Positions 55,053 to 64,000 of a DNA stretch of 64,000 nucleotides are shown one piece after another. This DNA comes from Zygnema cylindricum (taxonomy: Eukaryota; Streptophyta; Zygnematophyceae; Zygnematales; Zygnemataceae). The notes beneath the pieces were generated by a model, which was not told the DNA's origin, made no database searches, and worked only from the letters and a program-made list of their open reading frames with translations. Made by a program: the position numbers and the translations under genes. Position 1 is the stretch's first letter; each line of letters begins with the position of its first letter. The DNA lies in NCBI GenBank assembly GCA_037447655.1, contig JBBHKE010001307.1:76164-140163 (forward strand). The letters are read 5' to 3'.

Positions 55053-56095
55053 TGTAGAAATTAATGGTCTTTTTAAGTATTTTCTAGGTCTGAATAGAAA
55101 TATAGAAAGAAGTCGAGGCAGTCTACCTCTAACTTCTTTCTCTAACTCTCAATCTTGTCGCAGTCACTGAGAAATTGGAGAGGAAGCTAGATCCATGTCT
55201 ACCTAGACTATCCAGAGGTTTACAGGATATACATATTAGTTTATTTATAATTAAGGATATATTTACTAAAATATATATGCCACCTCCAGGATTTGAACCT
55301 GCAACCTGCCGGCCGGAAACTAGCCGGTAGCCGATAGCTTTAAATCGTTAACTCTAGAGATAGTGTTATCTACTATAGGGTTTGATATTTAATTAAACAT
55401 GTATACGTAGGATAGTTCAATTAACTGAAATAGTTTTACGGGGACATAGATCCAGTAATGTAAAAGTACAGATTACGGTACGGATAAGAAACCTATACCG
55501 CGCATTTATTTCTTTACCAAAACAAATACTGCGCATGTATTTATTACGGTTACGATTAAATGTTTAATTTTATCGGACGGCAGGAATTAACGTCGAGATC
55601 GCGGAGGAGGATTTCGACAGTTTGTGGTCATCGCCACATCGGTGACACGTGGCCAAATTACATAGTATCCTGGTATCTCCGGAGATTACGGCACCAAATC
55701 CAGATATGACATGTGTCGACATTTAGGCCATGTCGTACAATGTCCGTACAAAAAGTACACCGGCAACTGTACTTTTGTGTACGGAGGAGTAATCTGATTG
55801 GCTCCGTACATCAGTAGATAGAGTCTGTGAGAGAGATAGGATTTAGAAAAATTAGGAGATAGGTTCCTCTCTCCTAGAGAGCTTCTGTACAAAATATCAA
55901 CTTTCACCCTCCATAACTTACTGCTTAGGAGAGCAAATTTAGAGATTCTTTTTGCTATCGACTCATGGGAGTCTTCCCTTCACAAGGGTGAAGTTGGTCA
56001 GAGTTATTGTCTGCCAGGGTGGCAGTTGTTCTTGCGGAAACACAAAGGGGTCAGGGTTATCCACTCTGAGGACTTATGGAGATCTGAAAATTTCA
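55053..56095 (+). repeat. 5' LTR of copia element C3
   Basis: Begins TGTAGAAATTAATGG after element C2 sequence and ends TTTCA. The primer site follows at once (56096-56110). It carries an antisense tRNA-like segment ending at 55279. The partner LTR should lie beyond the window. Confidence 0.8.
55278..55351 (-). other. tRNA-like segment in the C3 LTR, antisense to the element
   Basis: Read minus, the T-arm GCAGG TTCAAAT CCTGG pairs at four of five positions and contains a canonical B-box GGTTCAAATCC. The upstream A-box is weak (AAAGCTATCGG...ACCGG). Confidence 0.5.
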
Positions 56096-56110
56096 GGTTA
56101 TGGGCCCACC
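56096..56110 (+). other. Primer-binding site of C3
   Basis: GGTTATGGGCCCACC is a perfect 15-base complement of the plant initiator tRNA-Met anticodon stem-loop (GGTGGGCCCATAACC). The match begins exactly at the LTR end. Confidence 0.88.
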
Positions 56111-58981
56111 CTCTAGGGTACCAATCTTTAATGGAACTAGCTTCATATACTTGGAAAGTATGATGATAGGAGCTCTATGCGAAAAAAGGTTTTGGGGGAT
56201 TATGAGTGGATGATTGGGGCGTCCATCAAGTCTTGGAATTCCTCTGGGTTTGAAGGAAGCAGATTCACAAAGAAAGCAGGTCCATCTTCAACGGAGGAGA
56301 CAAAAGAAGGAGAGGTGGTGGACAAAGGAGCGGAGAAGGAGACGACCACACCAATAGCAACAAGTTCAGCATTTATGTCACCTATTCCGAGGAACGAGGA
56401 GTGATACTCAAACCTGGGATTTCAACAATATGGCGGCAAAGCACTTAATCCTACGCCATCTTACTCAAGGACTTGCATGTCCTCATTTGCAGGTAGAAAG
56501 GGCATCCGATCTGTGGATGGCTCTCATAGAGATGTACCGAAGTGGTACGATTCAGCAACAACAGCTCGCTGATCAGAAAGTTATGGAATATGTATTCAAA
56601 GGGGGGAAAATGTTGGATTTTTGCAATGAGCTTGCTACACTCTTCATAGAGCTAGAGAGTGCGGGAAAAGATTTTAGTGAAAAAGAAAAGGTTAACTATT
56701 TACTGATGAAGTTACCCGATGAGTTCGAGAACATAGTCAACCGTGTGCAGGACTTGCCGAACTCACGGTGGATATGGAACTCAGTGGTAGGGATGATTCT
56801 CTTTCGGGAGAATACGATTGAGATCCGAAGAGAAGGAAAGAGTGGCCAAGCCTTGGCAACTTCGACCGATTGGAGGAACAAGGATTCCGGGAAACCGGTC
56901 AAAAACTATGGGGGAAGGGAGCAGAAAAATCAGGCCGACGAGTTCGGGCGAAAGGCTCCCAAAGGTTTATGTCATTTTTGCAAAAAACCGGGGCACTATA
57001 TGGCAGAGTGCACTAAGTTAACCAAGCTTCGGTTAAAGGAGGGACAGACCGGTGGTACCTCGAGAGGAAAGAAAAAGGTCCTTGTGACACAGGTACATGA
57101 GGCGGAATCTGAGGACGAGGACGATGAGCAACTTTTGGATGAGGAGTTGGAGGTGAAAAACGAGGTCGAAATTCCACGAAGACAGAAATGTGCTTACGGT
57201 GGATTGAAAGGTGAAGCAGGCTGGATTATAGATTCAGGTGCCTCCATGCACATGTGTAAGGATAGGCACCTGTTCACTAAGATAAGAAAGATTCCCACCG
57301 TAGAGATAGAGTACGGGGATGGGAGGATATTCACCACTACTCTTGTAGGATCGGTAGATTTGAAAGTGTTAGTAGAAGGAAAGACATCCATAGTAACATT
57401 CTCCGATGTATTGTTTATTCCGGAGCTGAACAAAAACCTCATCTCTACATCCGTATTAGATGATAAGGGTTTTTTTACTAGCAGTAGGGAAAGAGTCTTT
57501 ACAACTAGTTTTGAGGAGGATGCCAATTTCATTGCTGAGAAAGGTAACCATGTGATGTTTAGGTTGGTTTTAAGTAATGAAACGAAGAAACTTTATTATG
57601 CTGGTGTTCATGATATTATGATGTGGCATAAGAGGCTTGGACATGTGAATATAGACAAGTTAAGAGAGATGAAAAAGATGGGAGTGGTGGAAGGGATTAA
57701 GTTCATTGAGAATGATAATATAAGTGATTGTAGTGGATGTGCTCAAGGTAAAACACACAGATTACCCTTTCCTAAAACAACCACCTATAAGGGAGAAAAA
57801 ATTCTAGATCTAGTACACACAGATATTTGGGGACCGGCTAAAGTGCCCTCACCAATGGGGAATAGATATATGATGACTATCACTGATGATTGGTCTCGGT
57901 ATTCGCGAGTGTATTTTTTGAAAAACAAGTCCGAAGCTCAGGATTGTTTTAGACAATATAAAGCATAGAGCGAAAAACTCCATCAAACTCCAATCAAAAG
58001 AGTATGTAGTGACAAAGGTGGAGAGAATACTTCTACTAGTTTGAGGATTTTCTGAGGGAAGATGGGGTCCAACACCAAAAGACAGTTCCAGAAAACCCGG
58101 AACAGAATGGGGTAGCTTAAAGGTTAAATAGAACACTAAGTGATAGTGTTAGAAGTATGTTGTCAGATAAAAAGATAGGAAAAAGGTTTTGGGCAGAAGC
58201 AATGAATTGTGCTAATTCCCTCAAAAATAGAGTTCTTACTTCAGTTGTAAAAGATCAAACACCTTATGAGAGATGGACAGGCCGGAAACCAGACATATCT
58301 CACTCAAAGGTTTTCGGCAGTCAAGTATTCAGTCTAGATACAAATGGGTCTAATTAGAAGCTAGATCCTAAAGGAAAACCAGCATACTTATTAGGATATG
58401 ATGAGGATGTTAAAGGATATAGAGTTTATGATCTAAAAATGGAAGATACAATCTTAATAAAGCATCTAGTAGTTATGGATGAACGAAAGTCTGTGGATCC
58501 CTTCAAATATACAAAGTCAGTAAAGATCAGATTTGAGTCAAAAAATTCCGATGACTTTGAGCTTCCTAACTATCCAGGTTTTAGAGAAGATGTTATTCTT
58601 GCAGGTACAAATCAGACCAAAAAGGACTCAGCTGTGGAAACTCCAGTGACAACTCTACCCGAAGCAGAAGACGTGGTGGAAATTGATTCAAAATCAAGGG
58701 ATAGGGGAGAAGCCGAGATTGTTCGAAAGAATCCACGAGAACCATCTATTCCGACCTCATATTTTGAGGGGGGGAGGAGAAGTAGCAAAAGATTGCAGGA
58801 AAAATAGGTTAATAACAAGGTAACAAAACTATATCATCAAGATGAACCTCAGACTTATAAAGAGGCGATGACGTGTCCAGAAAGAAACCGGTGGAATACA
58901 TCCATCAATGAGGAGATGGCCTCAATTATGGCAGCCGATACTTGGGAGCTGGTGGATTGTCCACCTAACCGAAAACCAATC
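56096..58981 (+). mobile_element. Copia element C3 internal region, cut at the RT start
   Basis: Gag runs from the ATG in the primer site but is broken within 40 codons. The main frame 56430-57968 holds gag, knuckle CHFCKKPGHYMAEC, protease WIIDSGASMHMC, pre-integrase WHKRLGHVN and integrase ITDDWSRYSRVYF. Further pieces (58157-58357, 58439-58807) continue integrase and the linker. The sequence breaks at RKPI where the LTR at 58982 begins. Dead copy. Confidence 0.88.
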
Positions 58982-60037
58982 TGTAGAAATTAATGGTCCA
59001 TTTAAAGTATTTTCTAGGTCTAAATAGAAATATAGAAAGAAGCCGAGGCAGTCTACCTCTAACTTCTCTCTCCAACTCTCAAACTTGTCGCAGTCATTGA
59101 GAAATTGGAGAGGGAGCTAGAGCCATGGCTACCTAGGGTATCTAGAGGTTTACGGGAAATATATATTAGTTAGGGGTTTATTGACTAAAAGGTATGTGTC
59201 GGCCACAGGATTTAATCCTGGTACCTACCGCACAGCAGTCAACCGGTAGCCGGTAATCTTAGCCGTTAAGTCTTTAAGTAGTGTTATGTACTATTAGGTT
59301 TGATATTTAATTAAACATTATCAGGTAGGACAATTCATTTTAACTGTAACATTTTACAGGAGACATAGATCCATTAATGTAAAAGTACGGATTACGGTAC
59401 GGATAAGAAACCAATACCGCGCATTTATTTCTTTAATGAAATGAATACCGCGCATGTATTTATTACGGCTACGATTAAATGTGAATTTAATCGAACGGCC
59501 GAAATTAACGCCGAGATCACCGAAGGGAATTTCGGCAGTTTGTGGTCATCGCCACATCGGATGACACGTGGCGAAATTACATTGGATCGCGGCATATCCG
59601 AGGATTACGGGAGAGAATCCGGCCATACCACGTGTCGACATTTAGGCCATGTCCTTCAGTGTCCGTACAGAAAGTACACTGATAGCTGTACTTTTGTGTA
59701 CGGAACTGTAATCTGATTAGCTCCGTACATCAGTAGATAGAGTCTGTGAGAGAGATAGAACTTAGAAAAATTAGGAGATAGGACCCTCTCTCCTTGAGAG
59801 CATCTGTACAAAAGGTCAACTTTGATCCTCCATAACTTACTGCTCACGGGAGCAAATTCAGAGATTCTTTTTGCTATTGACTCAAGTGAATCTTGCCTTC
59901 ACAAGGGTGAAGTTGGTCAAAGTTATTGTCTGCCACGGTGGCAGTTATTTTTGATGAAACACAAAGGGGTTAGGGTTATCCTATAGGCTTCTTGGAAGCT
60001 GTCCACTCTGAGGACTTATGGAGGTCTCAGAGTTTCA
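58982..60037 (+). repeat. 5' LTR of copia element C4
   Basis: 1,056 bp from TGTAGAAATTAATGG to GAGTTTCA, followed by the primer site. Related to the C3 LTR but clearly diverged in the tRNA-like part, so the two are not a pair from one insertion. Confidence 0.82.
59197..59270 (-). other. tRNA-like segment in the C4 LTR, antisense to the element
   Basis: Read minus: A-box-like CGGCTAAGATTACCGG, then GCGGTAGGTACCAGG as in C1, and a T-arm CCAGG ATTAAAT CCTGT whose B-box has decayed (GGATTAAATCC). Confidence 0.5.
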
Positions 60038-60052
60038 GGTTATGGGCCCACC
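60038..60052 (+). other. Primer-binding site of C4
   Basis: GGTTATGGGCCCACC again, with the gag ATG at 60042-60044 inside it (MGPPSRVPIFNG). The 15 bases equal those of C3. Confidence 0.88.
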
Positions 60053-63000
60053 CTCTAGGGTACCAATCTTTAATGGAAATGGCTTCATATACTTGGAAAG
60101 TATGATGATACGAGCTCTATGCGAAAAAGGTTTTGGGGGATAGTGAGTAGACGGTTGGGGCGTCCATCAAGTCTTGGAATTCCTCTAGGGTTTGGAGGAA
60201 GCTGATTCACCAAAAAAGAGGATCCACCTTCAACGGAGGAAACAAAGGAAGGAGATGTGGTGGACAAAGGAAAGGAGAAGGAGGCGACCACACCAATAGC
60301 AACTGGTTCGGCATTCATGTCACCTATTCCCAGGAACGAGGAGAATGATACTGAAACCTAGGACTTCAACAATATGGCGGCAAAGCACTTCATCCTACGC
60401 CATCTCACTCAAGGACTTGCATGTCCTCATTTGCAGGTAGAAAGGGCATCCGATCTTTGGATGGCTCTCATAGAGATGTACCAAAGTGGTACGATTCAGC
60501 AACAACAGTTGGCTGATCAGAAAGTTAACGAGTATGTATATTAAGAGGGGAAGATGTTGGATTTTTGCAATGAGCTTGCTACACTCTTCATGGAGCTAGA
60601 GAGTGCAGGAAAAGATTTTAGTGAAAAAGAAAAGGTTAACTGTTTACTGATGAAGTTACCTGATGAGTTCGAGAACATAGTCAACCGTGTGCAGGACTTG
60701 CCGAACTCAAGGTGGATATGGAACTCAGTGGTAGGGATGATTCTCGTTCGGGAGAATACGATTGAGATCCGAACAGGAGGAAAGAGTGGCCAAGCCTTGG
60801 CAACTTCGACCGATTAGAGGAACAAGGATTCCCTGGAAACCGGTCGGAAACTATGGGGGAAGGGAGTAGAAAAAATTAGGCCGACGAGTTGGTCCAAGGG
60901 CTCCCAAAGGTTTTTGTCATTTTTGCAAGAAACCGGGGCACTATATGGCAGAGTGCACTAAGCTAACCGAGCTTCGGTTAAAGGAGAGGCAGACCGGTGG
61001 TACCCCGAGAAGAAAGAAAAAGGCCCTTGTGACACAAGTACATGAGGCGGAATCCGAGGACGAGGACAATGAGCTCTTTTTAGATGAGGAGTTGGAGGCG
61101 AAAACGAGGTCGAAATTCCACAAAGGCATAAATGTGCTTACGGTGGATTGAAAGGTGAAGCAGGCTAGATTGTAGATTCAGGTTCCTCTATGCACATGTG
61201 TAAGGATAGGCACCTGTTCACTAAGATAATAAATATTTCCACCGTAGAGATAGAGTACGAGGATGGGAGGATAGTCACCACTACTCTTGTAGGATCGGTA
61301 GATTTGAAAGTGTTAGTAGAAGAAAAGACATCCATAGTAACATTCTCCGATGTATTGTTTATTCCGGAGCTGAACAAAAACCTCATCTCTACATCTGTAT
61401 TAGATGATAAGGGTTTTTTTACTTGCAGTAGGGAAGGAGTCTTTACTGCTAGTTTTGAGGAGGATGTCTATTTCATTGCTGAGAAAGTTAGCCATGGGAG
61501 GTTTAGGCTGGTTTTAAGTAATGAAACGAAGAAACTTTATTATGCTAGTGTTCATGATATTATGATGTGGCATAAAAGGCTTGGGCATGTGAATCTAGAC
61601 AAGTTAAGAGAGATGAAAAAAGATGGGAGTGGTAAAAAAGATTAAGTTCAGAGAGAGTGATAATATAAGTGATTGTAGTGGATAAGCTTAAGGAAAAACA
61701 CACAGATTACCCTTTCCTAAAACAACCACCTATAAGGGAGAAAAAATTCTAGATATAGTACACACAGATATTTGGGGACCGGCTAAAGTGCCCTTACCGG
61801 GGGGGTAGAGATTTATGATGTCTATCACTGATGATTGGTCTCGGTATTCTCGAGTGTATTTTTTGAAAAACAAGTCCAAAGCTCAAGATTGTTTTAGACA
61901 ATATAAAGCATGGAGCGAAAAACTCCATGAAACTCCAATCAAAAGAATAAGAAGTGACAATGGTGGAGAGTATACTTCTAACCAGTTTGAGAATTTTCTG
62001 AGGGAAGATGGGGTTCAACACGAAAAGACAGTTCCAGAAAACCTGGAACAGAATGGGGTAGCTGAATGGTTAAATAGAACACTAAGTGATAGTGCTAGAA
62101 GTATGTTGTCAGATAAGAAGATACGAAAAAGGTTTTGGGCAGTAGGAATGAACTATGCTAATTACCTCAAAAATAGAGTTCTTACTTCAGCTATAAAAGA
62201 TCAAACACCTTATGAGAGATGGACAGGCCGGAAACCAGACATATCTCACTTAAAGGTTTTCGGCAGTCAAGTATTTAGTCTAGATACAGATGGGTCTAAT
62301 TCGAAGCTAGATCTTAAAGGAAAACAGGGATACTTATTAGGATATGATGAGGATGTTAAAGGATATAGAGTGTATGATATAAAAAGGGAAGATATAATCT
62401 TAGTAAAGCATCTTGTAGTCATGGATGAAAGAAAGTATGTGGATCCTTTCAAATATGCACACTCACTAAAAATCAGATTTGAGTCACAAAATTCCGATGA
62501 CTTTGAGCTTCCTAACTATCCATGTTTTAGAGAAGATGACATTCTTGCAGGTACAAATCAGACCAAAAAGGACTCGGCTGTGGAAACTCCAGTGACAACT
62601 CTACCCGAACCAGAAGACGTGGTGGAAATTGATTCGGAATCAAGGATAGGGGAGAAGCCGAGATTGTTCGAAAGAATCCACGAGAACCATCTATTCCGGC
62701 CTCAGATTTTGAGGGGGGAAGGAGAAGTAGCAAAAGACTGCAAGAAAACCAGGTTAATAACAAGGTAACTAAAGTATCTCATCAAGATGAACCTCAAACT
62801 TATGGAGAGGCGATGACCTGTCTAGAAAGAAATCGGTGGAAGACAGCCATTAATGAGTAGATGGCCTCAATTATGGTAGCTGATACTTCGGAGCTGGTGG
62901 ATTATCCACCTAACCGAAAACCAATCGGTTGTTAGTGGGTTTTTAAATTAAAATTGAACCTAGATAACACAATCGAGCGCTACAAGGCCCGATTAGTGGC

Positions 63001-64000
63001 AAAGGGATTTACATAAAAGGAGTGAATTGACTACGAGGAAACCTTTGCCCCGGTGGTTAGATTTCCCTCCGTCCGCATACTTCTCAGTCTAGTAGCAGCA
63101 GAAGACACAGAAGTGCACCAGATAGACATCAAGACAGCCTTTTTGCATGGAGAATTGGAAGAGGAGATCTTCATGCGACAACACGAAGGGTTTGTGGAGG
63201 AAGGAGAGGAGAGTAAGGTATGCCGACTGATTAAATCTCTTTCTGGTTTGAAACAGGCACCTCGACAGTGGAATAAGAAGCTTGATGAGTTTCTTACTGG
63301 TCTGGGATATATTCCGATCAGCTCAGATCACTGAATCGATGTTTTCGAATATGAGGAAGGTTTTATATTTATTGCAATTTATGTTGATGATTTGCTTGTT
63401 TTAAGTAAATCAATGAAAAAAATAATAAACTGAAAACCGATCTTTAGAGCAGGTTTGAAATGAAGGATATGGTGGAAGCAAAATATAATTTGGGAATTAA
63501 AGTAGAGAGAGACCGAAAAAGAAAAATCATAAGATTGACTCTTAAGGAAGCTATAGAGAACATGTTTGAAATTTTTCAAATGGATAAAGCTAATAGTTGT
63601 ACAACTCCAATGGAGTTAAAGAAGGGAAGTGAGGGGAGTGAGGAAGAAGAAGTCATAGTCTTAGACGAGGAATTATCTCTTGAAGAACAGAAGTTCATGC
63701 AGACTATTCCTTACACGCAAGTAGTGGGAAGTCTAATCTATTTTATGAATTGTACCCAGCCGGATTTAGCTGCAGCTATAGGAGTGCTGAGTAGAAGTCC
63801 AAATGCTCCCACTAAGAGGGATTCGGAGCCAGCTAAGAGAGTCCTTAGATATTTGATAGGAACTAGGGATCTAGGGTTGCATTTGGGTGGGGAGAATACT
63901 GACATCACTACTTGGAGTGATGCCAGTTATGGTGATGCTCCGATGAGGAGATGCACTTCTGGATATGTATTATATCTGGGTGATGGGGCTTGCTGTTGGA
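60038..64000 (+). mobile_element. Copia element C4 internal region, decayed, runs past the window end
   Basis: Gag-pol in many fragments: gag (60554-60817), knuckle CHFCKKPGHYMAEC near 60915-60960 across a frame break, protease region, pre-integrase WHKRLGHVN, integrase (61815-62768: RIRSDNGGEYTS, NGVAEWLNRTL where R to W altered the usual ER pair), RT (63053-63334: VHQIDIKTAFLHGELEEE), YVDDLLVL near 63378, and RNase H start (DASYGDAPMRRCTSGY). At least ten stops or shifts. The 3' LTR is outside. Confidence 0.88.

Noticed and set aside
55053-60037. The LTRs at 55053 and 58982 as the two ends of one element
   Set aside because: Each is followed by its own primer site and gag, no polypurine tract precedes the second, and the tRNA-like parts differ strongly.

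Overview
The window looks like nuclear DNA of a land plant or close streptophyte relative. Its two intact loci are plant-type, intron-rich genes: a full-length ABCC (MRP) transporter most like Arabidopsis ABCC1/ABCC2, and a J-domain protein with the plant-specific DUF3444 domain. Ty1/copia elements whose primer site matches plant initiator tRNA-Met fit this. I cannot name the species; a non-seed plant is a guess. No prokaryotic features, rRNA or functional tRNA genes were seen.

Layout. 1-1.44 kb: a direct-repeat pair of about 212 bp, possibly a TRIM. 1.7-22.3 kb, minus strand: the ABCC gene, with about 26 exons that I placed by splice consensus and reading phase. Its introns hold many low-complexity tracts, including 1.35 kb of almost pure purine. 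Two exons of the second half carry clustered small deletions that break the frame. 23.65-24.6 kb: two non-autonomous DNA transposons in the space between divergent genes. 25.3-29.3 kb, plus strand: the three-exon J-domain/DUF3444 gene.

30.6-41.3 kb: an R2-like (RLE-type) LINE on the minus strand, split by a 6.4-kb copia element with 5-bp target duplication, matching 1,030-bp LTRs and only two nonsense codons seen. 42.0-45.3 kb: a decayed hAT transposon with 8-bp target duplication, followed to 48.9 kb by MITEs that share its ends. 49.0-64.0 kb: three copia elements that appear successively nested; the last runs off the window.

The most unusual theme concerns the copia family. Its primer-binding site pairs with the anticodon stem-loop of initiator tRNA-Met instead of the tRNA 3' end. 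The anticodon therefore pairs with an ATG that is in frame with gag. The LTRs also carry a tRNA-like segment with A- and B-box motifs, always antisense to the element. These features suggest an element tied to initiator tRNA and perhaps to RNA polymerase III; this is inference from sequence alone.
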